From Treponema sp. (GTDB lineage: Bacteria; Spirochaetota; Spirochaetia; Treponematales; Treponemataceae): a stretch of 16,423 nucleotides of DNA. The position numbers and the translations under genes were made by a program. This document shows, one piece after another, positions 1 through 7,425 of the stretch (positions within the stretch are counted from its first letter, which is position 1; each line of letters begins with the position of its first letter). Where the stretch lies: contig JALNVF010000075.1 of assembly GCA_023231445.1 (NCBI GenBank), positions 1 to 16,423 of the forward strand, written 5' to 3'. The notes below the pieces were generated by a model. The model was not told the DNA's origin, did no database searches, and was given only the letters and a program-made list of their open reading frames with translations.

Positions 1-237
1 CATGTACTGTATGGTAGAAGCAAGGGTACCGTCGACAATCTGGTCGCTCAGCTTGAGCGGGATGAACAGGTTGTCCTGTTCTTTATCGGAATGAATGTAT
101 CGAGGCATGCATAAGTATACAGCGATATTTGCCTCATTGTAAATTCTGTTGTATACTTTTCCTACAGTTTCAACATGTTTATCAAGCATATCCCGCAAGG
201 GTGACGCAGCTTTCTTTATTTTAACCGGATGCAGTTT
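1..237 (-). CDS. Partial CDS, unknown protein (C-terminus lies outside the window)
   Basis: The minus strand is open from just after a TAA at 238-240 to the window edge, giving about 79 codons. The peptide is well formed, with stretches such as DKHVETVGKVYNRIYNEAN and NLFIPLKLSDQIVDGT, and its codon use looks natural. The start is unresolved: a GGAGG lies at about 243-247, but the first in-frame ATG is at 189-187 and a TTG is at 198-196. I do not recognise the family. The gene runs leftwards out of the window, so domains, length and function cannot be judged. It may be the last member of the minus-strand series on the left side. Confidence 0.5.
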
Positions 238-560
238 TTAAGTCCTCCGTTCATTGCTCCTGCTTCAAGTATTTCCGGGAAAAGCCACCTGCACTGCATG
301 CGACAAAACCGCGGTCATGAATTTGTAAAATAACAGGCATCAGCAGTATCAAGTAAAACATACGTGCGTTTTGCTGCTTCTCCGTCTGTATGATGAAGAA
401 GTATGGTAATTTTTCCATATTACCGTTTGTATGATTCAATATAGTGTAAGGAAAATTGAATTGTACAGACCATTTCACCACGGCTGATTATTTATTTTTC
501 AACTTCCGGTTTAATGCTTTTTTCTACAGTGCATGTTAAAATAATTGCACAGGAATGAAT
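238..560. other. Intergenic stretch without a convincing gene
   Basis: This stretch separates the edge gene from the ankyrin gene. It contains a minus-strand open frame at 251-481 that would start with GTG, lacks a clear ribosome binding site and has an atypical hydrophobic composition, so I do not call it. A GGAGG complement near 243-247 is the likely ribosome binding site of the edge gene. No hairpin terminator or strong promoter was found. Confidence 0.4.
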
Positions 561-1274
561 ATGACTGATACAAGCCAGGTTCAAAAATATAAAAATCGTT
601 CTCAACCCGACGAATATTTTCTGCATAAGCCGCTTATCGATTGCTATCGAGCCGTCTGCAGTCACGATATTGCAACAGTACAGGATTTTTTTGACCATCA
701 TATAAATCCTGACAGTCTTCTTTCAAATGAAGATTTTGCACTATTGAAAGCGGAATACAAGAGTTTCTTTGACTCGGAAGAACAAACAACACCTCTTGTT
801 ACGGCTGTTTTATGTAATGATACCGCTATAGCAAAATTATTGATCGCCAGCGGTGCGAACGTAAACTTACATACCGATTTCAAATATAATGCAGCCTTAC
901 TCTGTGCCTGCGATACGGAAAGTCGCGGATATGCCGGAGTTGAAATGGCTGAGCTGCTGCTTGATGCAGGGGATGATATTGAGATACGCGATGAATATGA
1001 TAATACGCCGCTGATTGAAGCCTGTTACAGTGATAATGCACCACATGTAAAACTGCTTGTTTCCCGGGGAGCGGATGTACACGCAAGGAAATACCGGCAG
1101 GAAACACCGTTTACCGTTGCAGCTCAGTCTGTATCGGCAGAGACAGCACGCTGTCTTCTTGCGCATGGAGCAGATATACATGACTGTAATGAAGACAGAG
1201 AAAGTGTTTTTCTGCTTGCAGAAAGGAACAATTCGCCGGAAATTGTTCCTTTTCTCCGTTCGTATTTAGGTTGA
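561..1274 (+). CDS. Ankyrin-repeat protein
   Basis: The 237-residue product carries four to five ankyrin repeats from about residue 75 to the end. They show as repeated TPL or TPF helix starts, LL..GA turns (ASGANVN, LDAGDDIE, SRGADVH, AHGADIH) and regular spacing near 33 residues. The N-terminal third is unlike ankyrin and may be a separate helical region. Ankyrin repeats bind other proteins, so the role is probably a cytoplasmic binding or inhibitor protein; no enzyme motif or signal peptide is visible. I chose ATG 561 over ATG 555 because AGGA at 551-554 sits 6 bases before 561 and directly abuts 555. The gene stands alone on the plus strand and converges with the AlbA_2-type gene. Confidence 0.8.
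   Translation: MTDTSQVQKYKNRSQPDEYFLHKPLIDCYRAVCSHDIATVQDFFDHHINPDSLLSNEDFALLKAEYKSFFDSEEQTTPLVTAVLCNDTAIAKLLIASGANVNLHTDFKYNAALLCACDTESRGYAGVEMAELLLDAGDDIEIRDEYDNTPLIEACYSDNAPHVKLLVSRGADVHARKYRQETPFTVAAQSVSAETARCLLAHGADIHDCNEDRESVFLLAERNNSPEIVPFLRSYLG
1222..1252 (+). terminator. Hairpin at the end of the ankyrin gene, possible terminator
   Basis: A perfect 12-bp inverted repeat (AAAGGAACAATT at 1222-1233, its complement at 1241-1252) with a 7-base loop ends in a short T-rich stretch. It lies inside the coding region, 22 bases before the stop codon, so it may be a terminator, an mRNA stability hairpin or chance. The T-tract is short. Confidence 0.3.
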
Positions 1275-1306
1275 ATACGTTGCGCTCAAATAAAATGTAT
1301 CCGGCA

Positions 1307-2686
1307 TCAATCCTCTTCTCTCTTAAGTTGATAGGTTCTGTTTTTGTTGTCTCCCAAAGTTGTCAATACATTCTGTTTTACTAGTTTTACAAGTATCTTC
1401 CGAACACCGGAAGGAGAAAGAGAGGTAAGCTGCTGTGCAATACCGCTCGTTATGAAACTGTTACTTTTTAAATACCCAAGAATTTTCCGCGTATTCTCAT
1501 CGCTACTTGTCGCTACTTTATCGCCACTTGTCGCTACTTTATCGCCACTTTTACGCCATAAGGTTACGACGAGGCTCTCGCTCCGTTCTTCAATAAGCGG
1601 TTCTTTCAATGCGTATTCACTGCAAAGGCGAAATACTTTAAGCATTCCCGTACCCCAGTGTTCGGCGAGATGCATTTTACCGAATACATCGGCAAGTACT
1701 CTGTTCCGAATGCTTGAACTGCCGTTTTTCATGTCTTCTATTGTAATACCACCGTAAAGCGTTCCTGGCGAAGTAACTTCTACGCGGTCATCGTAGACTG
1801 AAACCTGAATAAAAGAATGTGCCAGATAATTGCGATGAACTACGGCGTTTACAATCACTTCACGTATTGCTTCGGGAGGAAGTTCATACTGTTCAATCCG
1901 GAGAATGCCTTCTATATGTGCTCCGAGGTTTATATGTTCCAGCACAAATTTGTATGCCTCGTCTATCTGTTTGTATACAGGTCCTTCTATATCCCGTTTA
2001 TCTATGAAAACAGTTTTATCAGTCCCTTTAAACCGTCCGCACTGGATTTTTGCAAATGTAAAAGTATTTTCTGTAAGCAATTCAAAAGCATTGGACGGAA
2101 TATAATCGTTTTCCTGTTTGATTAAAATTCCCCAACCGGTAAGATTTTCTTTTGATACGGTTTTTTTAGTGTATTCTGCAATCGCTGTACAAAGAGAATC
2201 GACGCGGTTCATTTCCACAGGAATTTCTGAAAACGGCATTTCATCATAATACTGGTGTCTGCCGAAAAGAATATACTCTTGTATTTTTTCATATTCCGCT
2301 TTTCTTGTCGTTGCCCCGACACGGATATACGTACCATCCGTTACTCCCTCTTTTTTTATAAAATAAGGCTTATTCTGTCCCGGATGTATTTCAACCACGA
2401 TAACCGTCTTGTTCCCGACTGTCTGAAAGACTATATCAGGGACAATAGACGGTGTGCACACTTCGGATACGGCATTCGCTATCGAATCCATGTATATAAA
2501 CAGTTTATCCGGATCAACACCGGTTATTTCCCGCGTCTCATCATCTACACCGAATACAATTCTACCCCCCGAACCATTCGCAAAAGCAACAACTGTTTTG
2601 AGGTATTTCTTGTCATCAAGAGGTATTTGACGTTTGAACTCAAGCGTCTTTGATTCACCCATTTGTATTGATTCAAACAGCGTCAC
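1307..2686 (-). CDS. AlbA_2 (Schlafen-like) domain ATP-binding transcriptional regulator-like protein
   Basis: The 459-residue product begins with GTG at 2686, preceded by a strong AGGAGG. Residues about 8-125 match the AlbA_2 / divergent Schlafen domain (ESKTLEFKRQ, then VVAFANGSGGRIVFGVDD). Residues about 265-350 match the associated HATPase_c_4-type region (IREVIVNAVVHRNY, ending in EHWGTGMLK). Residues about 398-455 form a winged helix. A linker at 380-393 holds two copies of SGDKVAT. Such proteins are often found inside or beside type I restriction-modification loci, and here the gene overlaps the stop codon of an hsdM remnant by one base (TAGTG). Domain assignment is firm from motifs. 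The biological role is not known; a regulator or accessory restriction protein is inferred. Confidence 0.85.
   Translation of the reverse strand: MTLFESIQMGESKTLEFKRQIPLDDKKYLKTVVAFANGSGGRIVFGVDDETREITGVDPDKLFIYMDSIANAVSEVCTPSIVPDIVFQTVGNKTVIVVEIHPGQNKPYFIKKEGVTDGTYIRVGATTRKAEYEKIQEYILFGRHQYYDEMPFSEIPVEMNRVDSLCTAIAEYTKKTVSKENLTGWGILIKQENDYIPSNAFELLTENTFTFAKIQCGRFKGTDKTVFIDKRDIEGPVYKQIDEAYKFVLEHINLGAHIEGILRIEQYELPPEAIREVIVNAVVHRNYLAHSFIQVSVYDDRVEVTSPGTLYGGITIEDMKNGSSSIRNRVLADVFGKMHLAEHWGTGMLKVFRLCSEYALKEPLIEERSESLVVTLWRKSGDKVATSGDKVATSSDENTRKILGYLKSNSFITSGIAQQLTSLSPSGVRKILVKLVKQNVLTTLGDNKNRTYQLKREED
1509..1550. repeat. Two perfect 21-bp tandem repeats within the AlbA_2 gene
   Basis: The 21-bp unit at 1509-1529 is repeated exactly at 1530-1550. 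Its length is a multiple of three, so it adds seven residues (SGDKVAT) per copy to the linker before the winged helix without breaking the frame. Confidence 0.9.
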
Positions 2687-2898
2687 TATTTTCCTCCTGA
2701 CAGTTTCTCTGTCGCTGTTTCTGTCGTGCTGTTAAGCATAGAGTTATGTTCTGCTATCGTTTCACTTGATTCGGGAGCGACATATTTATAGAAATAATGT
2801 GTAAACGGACCATCCAGATTATCAGCTACGTTCCAAATTATAGCTGACTTTTCTTGAATATTTGAACCTACCTGATCAAGTAACGAATCTGAAGACAT
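2686..2898 (-). pseudogene. hsdM: Remnant of a type I restriction-modification methyltransferase subunit, internal deletion
   Basis: The 70-codon frame starts at ATG 2898 with GGAG five bases upstream. Residues 1-32 match the HsdM N-terminus (SSDSLLDQVGSNIQEK, IIWNVADNLDGPF). The next residues, FTHYFYKYVAPESSETIAE, match the HsdM C-terminal end. The whole centre, including the SAM-binding and NPPF catalytic motifs, is missing. The two ends join at Pro-Phe codons that both parts would be expected to carry, as in an in-frame deletion between short matches. The product cannot methylate DNA. It may survive as the leader of a transcript that includes the overlapping AlbA_2 gene. Family recognition is from memory of HsdM ends. 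Confidence 0.65.
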
Positions 2899-2927
2899 TT
2901 TTACTCCAATAATCCACTTATTTTTTA

Positions 2928-2956
2928 ATTGTATCACAAATAAATTTTTTTATGAA
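2928..2956 (-). promoter_or_regulatory. Possible promoter of the hsdM remnant and AlbA_2 gene
   Basis: On the minus strand TTCATA (2956-2951) and TACAAT (2933-2928) are separated by 17 bases and lie about 30 bases upstream of the remnant's start. The -35 box is weak. Confidence 0.35.
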
Positions 2957-2961
2957 ATAAA

Positions 2962-3006
2962 AAGGTATCATCTGCAGACAGAAAAATAACTACTCATGCA
3001 GATGAT
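2962..3006 (-). terminator. Intrinsic terminator after the frameshifted gene
   Basis: A perfect 10-bp inverted repeat (ATCATCTGCA at 2967-2976, complement at 2997-3006, 20-base loop) is followed on the minus strand by ACCTTTTTATTTC. It lies about 50 bases beyond the stop codon of the 3059-3525 remnant and probably ends transcription of the minus-strand run that precedes it. Confidence 0.6.
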
Positions 3007-3058
3007 GGACCGTAAATCAAATACTGATTTTTATAAAGTTTTAGACCAGCGTAGTAAT

Positions 3059-3525
3059 TTACTTCTGAATAACTTCACCAAGCCTTTTTATATTCTTCCT
3101 GTCTGATGTATCATATGTTTCAATCGAGGTAATTTTCCCCATTAAAAGGATATCGGAATCAGAGGGTTTTATGGCTGTCTTATATTCATTTGAGTTTACA
3201 TCTGCCAACATGAAATGAATCAGAATCGTAATATCCCTGTCTATCTTTCCACTGCTTTTTTTCTTCCCTGCAGAAACGCTTTTGCTTCGTCTTTTGCCAT
3301 CGGCAGAAAATTGTACGTGTCAAAATCAATCAGGGACAGTGTTAAATTTTTTCCGAGCGCACTGTCCAGATGATAATTCTGAGACGCTGCATTATGCATG
3401 GGGAAGTATAATTCCTTACTAATGGAAATAGAGAATGTGAAATATATTCCGTTTTGAGAAGGCCGAAGGAGAATAATACTCCAACCCGCTGACTCACACC
3501 GGATTTTTTTATAAACCGCTGAATA
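3059..3525 (-). pseudogene. Frameshifted remnant of an unknown protein
   Basis: Reading the minus strand from 3525, one frame is open without an ATG at its beginning and gives a protein-like sequence (KNLTLSLIDFDTYNFLP, then AKDEAKAFLQGRKK) that stops after an A-tract (T7 at 3256-3262 on the plus strand). Adding one A restores a second open frame (KIDRDITILIHFMLADV, then KPSDSDILLMGKITSIETYD) that runs to TAA at 3061-3059. The combined product would have about 155 residues and lacks a natural N-terminus, with an in-frame TAG at 3528-3526. I do not recognise the family. The single-base slip could also be a sequencing error in the homopolymer. Confidence 0.5.
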
Positions 3526-3582
3526 CTATAGGCCGATAGAAGCTTGCACATACCAAAATGTACCGCATATTTCAAAGAAGTG

Positions 3583-3942
3583 TTACAAATATTCGTACTC
3601 CATTTCCAGATGATTTAATGCTGCATCCACTGATACGTCGTTCATTTCCCAGCCGTTCTTTTTCACTGTATTAAGAATGTATGCTCCGGCTTGCATCGCC
3701 GTCATGCGGCTGAGTGTCAGGGGAAAGTCTGATTTTGAGATGTACACTATCCGTTCAATTGTTCCTTCTCTTTCCAGCTCCTGAAGCTTTACAAACGGAA
3801 CTGTTTTGCCGTCCTGATATTTTGGGCTGTCGCTTTCCGGATAGTATATCTTCCGTACGGCTTTCTGCTCCGGGCTGTGCCATTCCGGTATCTTTACAAA
3901 CATGATCATTCTTTTGTCCGGCGTTTCAGTAACCTTTTCCAT
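3583..3942 (-). CDS. Hypothetical 119-residue protein
   Basis: ATG 3942 is chosen because a strong GGAGG lies five bases upstream; a longer frame would begin at 3990 without such a site. The product is soluble and charged, with no signal peptide or membrane helix. It has a Lys/Glu/Pro-rich first half (FVKIPEWHSPEQKAVRKIYY), a central segment (VPFVKLQELEREGTIERIVYIS) and an alpha-helical end. I do not recognise a family or catalytic motif. It follows the broken phosphoesterase copy by 52 bases on the same strand and could share its transcript. Confidence 0.6.
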   Translation of the reverse strand: MEKVTETPDKRMIMFVKIPEWHSPEQKAVRKIYYPESDSPKYQDGKTVPFVKLQELEREGTIERIVYISKSDFPLTLSRMTAMQAGAYILNTVKKNGWEMNDVSVDAALNHLEMEYEYL

Positions 3943-3994
3943 TTTACCTCCGTGTTTTTTGTACACTATTATTTTTTCCAGCAGGCGCATATAA

Positions 3995-4747
3995 CTAACT
4001 CATCAGCATGAGTCTTTTGTAGAGACAGTGATAGTGTATGCCGTTAATTTTTTTATCCTTGTTCCTGTGAAAATGACCGAAATACCAGTCTTTGCTACCG
4101 ACTGATTCAATCAGCCTGTCATATATCTTCGTTGTCGGATCAACGGGATATCCATAATCAGCAGAGTCTCTGTTTACAAAAATATCCGGCAGCCGGGAAA
4201 ACGGTGCAGTATGTGAAAGAACAGCATCATATATTTTTCCTTTTGTATTGGAAATCAGCTCCTGCTCTTCCTGCGGAGACAGCAGTTCTTCCGGCCATCA
4301 GGATTTATACGGTTTCCGCCTGTCCTTATCGGTTGAAAGCGCACCGCCAAGAACAAGCAGCTTTTTACCTTCGATGCGGTATTCGCAGTTACGCCGGAAA
4401 TAGAACACATTGTCGTATACTTTATACAAAGCTGCATTGTCATCACCCTCTATTCCGGCTGCTGCGCACGGAACTTTACGCTGTTCATCATAAATAACAG
4501 GATACGGCTCATGGTTTCCCTGCACCACAAGGGTAAAAAACGGCTTCATGGAAAGCCATTCAAACCAGTACTCAGATTCTTTATTATTCGGCCAGAGGGC
4601 GCCTCCGTCACCGAGAATAATGTGGTAGTGAATATCGGGCAGTTTTATTCCGTGCAGTAAACAGAAGTTCTCTATTTTTTTTGTTGTAAGAGTTTTTGCT
4701 TCTCCGCAACAGCCGCCATGAAAATCACCTGAGAGAATTACTGCCAT
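3995..4747 (-). pseudogene. Calcineurin-like phosphoesterase, interrupted by a nonsense codon
   Basis: This is the second copy of the 250-residue phosphoesterase at 4840-5592. It has the same start context and length, but codon 150 is TGA where the sister copy has TGG (Trp). Translation would end after 149 residues, keeping GDFH, GDGG and GNHE. The later His and the GHFH motif, still encoded in the same frame to TAG at 3997-3995, would be lost. All remaining codons are open, so the change is a single base. Without the downstream metal ligands the truncated product should be inactive. Read-through or selenocysteine use is unlikely because the sister codon is Trp. Confidence 0.8.
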
Positions 4748-4839
4748 ACTGCCCCCGTGAATTTGAATACTTCCTTCATTAGATGTGGTAGCTTATTTGC
4801 GGACATTCGGTCAACCGTTTTTCCAGCAGGTGCATATAA

Positions 4840-5592
4840 TTATTTCAGCAGCATGATCCGTTTGTAGAGACAGTGATAGGATATACCTTTAATAGTTTTA
4901 TCAGTATTCCTGTGGAAATGACCGAAATACCAGTCACCGCAGCCAATGTTTTCGATCAGTCTGTCATAAATCTGTGTCGTCGGATCAACGGGATAACCTG
5001 AATCATTGAAGTTTTTGTTTTCAAATATATCAGGCAGCCGTGAAAATGGTGCTGTATGTGCAAGAACTGCATCATACGTCTTTCCTTTTGTAGAGGAGAG
5101 CAGCTCCTGCTCCTCCTGAGGAGACAACAGTTCTTCCGGCCACCATGATTCATACGGTTCCCGCATATCCTGATCGACTGAAAGCGCACCACCGAGTACC
5201 AGCAGCTTCTTACCTTCGATACTGTATTCGCTGTTGCGTTGGAAGTAAAATATATTATCATACACTTTATACAGGGCTGCTTTACTATCTCCTGTTATGC
5301 CAGTTGCAGCACACGGGACTTTACGCTGTTCATCATAAATAACAGGATAGGGTTCATGATTACCCGGCACCACCAGAGTGATAAAAGGCTTCATGGAAAG
5401 CCACTCAAACCAGTAATCAGATTCTTTGCTGTTCGGCCAGAGGGCGCCTCCGTCACCGAGGATGATGTGATAGTGAATGTCAGGGAGCTTTATTCCGTGC
5501 AGTGAACAGAATATTCTGAGATATTTTGTTTTAAGGACTTCTGCTTCACCAAAACCGCTGCTGTGAAAATCGCCTGAGAGAATTACCGCCAT
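4840..5592 (-). CDS. Calcineurin-like metallophosphoesterase
   Basis: The 250-residue product has the ordered metal-binding motifs of the calcineurin-like phosphoesterase fold: SGDFH (Asp8, His10), LGDGG (Asp47), PGNHE (Asn78, His79), a lone His near 179 (AHTAP) and GHFH (225, 227). Such enzymes use two metal ions to cut phosphoesters. The substrate is unknown here and could be nucleotides, nucleic acid or phosphoprotein. ATG 5592 is chosen because a GGGGG stretch precedes it and the sister copy has the same context; an upstream in-frame ATG at 5658 would overlap the preceding gene. The small protein at 5609-5869 ends 16 bases upstream, suggesting a shared transcript. Confidence 0.85.
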   Translation of the reverse strand: MAVILSGDFHSSGFGEAEVLKTKYLRIFCSLHGIKLPDIHYHIILGDGGALWPNSKESDYWFEWLSMKPFITLVVPGNHEPYPVIYDEQRKVPCAATGITGDSKAALYKVYDNIFYFQRNSEYSIEGKKLLVLGGALSVDQDMREPYESWWPEELLSPQEEQELLSSTKGKTYDAVLAHTAPFSRLPDIFENKNFNDSGYPVDPTTQIYDRLIENIGCGDWYFGHFHRNTDKTIKGISYHCLYKRIMLLK

Positions 5593-5608
5593 ACTGCCCC
5601 CGTCAAGG

Positions 5609-5869
5609 TTATATATATTCCTGCGATACAAAGTAATTATTTTTACACTGTTGTTCAATTTTTAGTCTGTATATCGGAAAAATGACATTTATAAGGTTTT
5701 CATTAAAGAAGCAGTTCGAAAGTAAAACAGTATATACTTTTTCTGCGGTAGATTTATGCTTTGAAAAGAATTTATACCGGATATTTCCGATTTTTATGGT
5801 AGCAGAATACATCTGGTCACTATATTGCTGCAATAGTACTTCACACCTGCTTGATTTTAGATTTTTCAT
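5609..5869 (-). CDS. Small cassette protein A (unknown, paralogue of 8098-8349)
   Basis: The 86-residue product is about 70% identical (58 of 83 positions by eye) to the protein at 8098-8349, and most differences are conservative, which shows it is a true protein under selection. It is basic, with a probable beta-rich first half (TIKIGNIRYKFFSK) and a helical middle (TAEKVYTVLLSNCFFNENLI) that is the best conserved part. There are no catalytic motifs and no membrane segment. The start ATG 5869 has GGAG about 11 bases upstream. It is divergent to an XRE regulator, as in the second cassette. Function is unknown; a DNA- or RNA-binding protein or a toxin is possible. Confidence 0.7.
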   Translation of the reverse strand: MKNLKSSRCEVLLQQYSDQMYSATIKIGNIRYKFFSKHKSTAEKVYTVLLSNCFFNENLINVIFPIYRLKIEQQCKNNYFVSQEYI

Positions 5870-5896
5870 GTATATGTACTCTCCTGCCTTTCTGTT

Positions 5897-5912
5897 ACGA
5901 TGTTTACATCGT
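5897..5912. promoter_or_regulatory. Inverted repeat between small protein A and its divergent regulator
   Basis: ACGATG and CATCGT form a perfect 6-bp inverted repeat with a 4-base spacer. It lies in the 80-base gap between the two divergent genes, near AT-rich promoter-like boxes (TTTTCA at 5914-5919, 16 bases, then TACAAT). It is a candidate operator for the XRE regulator. Confidence 0.4.
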
Positions 5913-5949
5913 TTTCATTTATTTTGAGTATACTACAATATTCCTTACG

Positions 5950-6186
5950 ATGCAAACCTCATATAAAGAAAAGTTGCTTGAACGGATCTCAGAAAATTTG
6001 AAACGGCTTCGTCTCGAGAAAAGCTATTCACAGGCTTTTGTTGCGGAAAATATAGATATCAGTCTGAGAACATATCAGACCTATGAATCAGACAAAACAT
6101 ATGATATCAGGATATCAAATATGGTAAAAATAGCCGAGTTTTATGGCATTACGGTTGATGCATTGATAAGTGGAAAAAAATCCTGA
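5950..6186 (+). CDS. XRE-family helix-turn-helix regulator of cassette A
   Basis: The 78-residue product is almost only a Cro/C1-type helix-turn-helix: ENLKRLRLEKSYSQAFVAE (helices 1-2), then IDISLRTYQTYES (recognition part), with NMVKIAEFYGITVDALISG closing the fold. I use ATG 5950, where the family motif begins. The longer frame to 5851 adds a Phe/Tyr-rich stretch that overlaps the divergent gene and is unlikely. No clear ribosome binding site precedes the ATG and the best -10 box is very close, so the message may be leaderless. It probably represses itself and the divergent small protein gene. Confidence 0.75.
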   Translation: MQTSYKEKLLERISENLKRLRLEKSYSQAFVAENIDISLRTYQTYESDKTYDIRISNMVKIAEFYGITVDALISGKKS

Positions 6187-6203
6187 CAATAAATATTCTT
6201 CTG

Positions 6204-6232
6204 TTGACATATCGTTTCTGCTGAATTATTGT
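6204..6232 (+). promoter_or_regulatory. Consensus-like promoter without an obvious gene
   Basis: TTGACA (6204-6209) and TATTGT (6227-6232) are exactly 17 bases apart, directly after the XRE stop codon. Only a 15-codon frame follows. A transcript from here would run into the non-coding element at 6405. Confidence 0.45.
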
Positions 6233-6404
6233 AGTGACAAAGGATGTTTTTTTGGCTTCCCCGGGAGGGTATATTCCGGCAAAGTTGCTGATTAGGCATC
6301 TTTTTTACAGAAACGTATTTCCATTCAAATATAAAATCAATCAGCCTGAACAAAAACTTCATCTTACAGCAGAAAGCGAAATATCATAAAATTTCGTAAC
6401 TTAT

Positions 6405-6531
6405 TATAATACCATTAAATAGAGAGCATCTATCTGACATTCAAAATGACATCAAAATGACACCGGAAAAAAGAAAGAGATGCTCATTAAAATTATATAA
6501 TATAAAGAATTACATGATTGAGATGACGTTC
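6405..6531. repeat. Non-coding element 1, left part (split by the IS3 insertion)
   Basis: This element parallels element 2 at 8746-8900. It shows box 1 (TATAATACCATTAAATAGAG, 6405-6424, 18 of 20 bases shared with element 2), a variable core of 61 bases, box 2 (TATATAATATAA at 6494-6505 plus AATTAC at 6508-6513) and then GATGACGTTC up to the insertion sequence. The core carries GAGCATCT (6424-6431) pairing with AGATGCTC (6478-6485), and two exact 11-bp tandem repeats of TCAAAATGACA (6441-6462). The remaining right part lies beyond the insertion at 7817-7844. It could be a structured RNA, a regulatory site or a recombination site. Confidence 0.6.
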
Positions 6532-6579
6532 TAAAATGCGCCCTTTTGTCAACACAGTTATTCAGGCAGTTTAAGGTGA

Positions 6580-7425
6580 TCAAGCCGCTTCCCTGTTGTC
6601 CAGACTGACAGTCTGGAATGACTCATACATTTCATCAGGAGTATGGTAGTCTAGACTCTGATGAAACCGTTCCGTATTATAGTAATTGAAGTAGGTATTC
6701 ACGCCCGCCTTCAGTTCCGACATTGTTTCATACCGCTTAAGATAGATATCCTCGTACTTGAGGCTCCTCCAAAGCCGCTCTATTCTTATGTTGTCCAGTG
6801 CCCGGCCGCAGCCGTCCATGCTGATTTCAATTCCGTATTCTTCAAGAACACCGATAAAGACATCTGAGGTAAACTGTACGCCCTGGTCGGTGTTGAAGAC
6901 CGCAGGTATACCGTATTCCTCGATTGTCTCGCGCAGCAAAGCCGCGTACTGACCGGCATCCATCGTGTTAAACACACGCCAGTTCAGGACTTTGCGCGAA
7001 AACCAGTCGATTACTGCCATAAGATATACGTTGCCGGACGGCAGGCGGATATATGTTATGTCCGTTGACCAGACCTGATTCGGATAACGGATGACTTTTC
7101 CTTTCAGCAGATACGGGTACTTTCGGGCTTTTTTACACGCTTTGGAAAGGTTCATGCCCGGATAGACCGCGATTACTCCGAATCTCCGCATTACGCGGCG
7201 TATCTGTTTTTCTCTCACGTCCGCTCCGGATACCTTCAAATCCCGGTAAATCCTCCGGTAGCCTTTTTCAGGATGTCTGATCTGGACTTCCATGATTTCC
7301 TTCAGAAGTTCGAAATCCTCCTCATCCTGAAGAGTCTGCGGTGTGTAATAATACGCACTGCGGCTGATTCCTAAAAGTTCACACTGCCGGCTTATCGACA
7401 GTAGTTTGTAAGCGCACTCTACCAT
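6580..7425 (-). CDS. IS3-family transposase OrfB (DDE catalytic part)
   Basis: The 281-residue product begins with the HTH_21-like stretch ISRQCELLGISRSAYYY, followed by an rve integrase core. The catalytic acidic residues are visible as Asp122 (WSTDITYI), Asp180 (FNTDQG) and Glu216 (LDNIRIERLW). Length is normal for IS3-family OrfB. The ATG at 7425 overlaps the end of OrfA by 7 bases in the -1 frame. The active enzyme in this family is normally the OrfAB fusion made by -1 frameshifting, and the frame is open all the way back to the slippery A-tract. OrfB alone may be made as well. Confidence 0.92.
   Translation of the reverse strand: MVECAYKLLSISRQCELLGISRSAYYYTPQTLQDEEDFELLKEIMEVQIRHPEKGYRRIYRDLKVSGADVREKQIRRVMRRFGVIAVYPGMNLSKACKKARKYPYLLKGKVIRYPNQVWSTDITYIRLPSGNVYLMAVIDWFSRKVLNWRVFNTMDAGQYAALLRETIEEYGIPAVFNTDQGVQFTSDVFIGVLEEYGIEISMDGCGRALDNIRIERLWRSLKYEDIYLKRYETMSELKAGVNTYFNYYNTERFHQSLDYHTPDEMYESFQTVSLDNREAA

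Larger units (their letters stand above)
3973..5603. repeat. 786-bp tandem duplication carrying the phosphoesterase gene
   Basis: Segments 3973-4758 and 4818-5603 are each 786 bp and align without length change. They cover the whole gene, its GGGGGC-containing leader and the sequence just beyond the stop. A 59-bp stretch of different sequence separates them. The copies differ at many positions, so the duplication is not recent. Confidence 0.8.

Noticed and set aside
251..481. Minus-strand 76-codon frame as a gene
   Set aside because: GTG start without ribosome binding site, unusual hydrophobic composition and no recognisable motif.
3342..3575. Minus-strand 77-codon frame as a gene
   Set aside because: It overlaps, in another frame, the more protein-like remnant at 3059-3525 and has a weak start.
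4295..4305. In-frame TGA in the phosphoesterase as a selenocysteine codon
   Set aside because: The sister copy has TGG (Trp) at this place, Trp is not a metal ligand or redox site, and no selenocysteine-type hairpin was evident after it.
6405..6531. Type III toxin-antitoxin RNA repeats
   Set aside because: Only two short tandem repeats in one copy and none in the other, and no ToxN-like endoribonuclease nearby.
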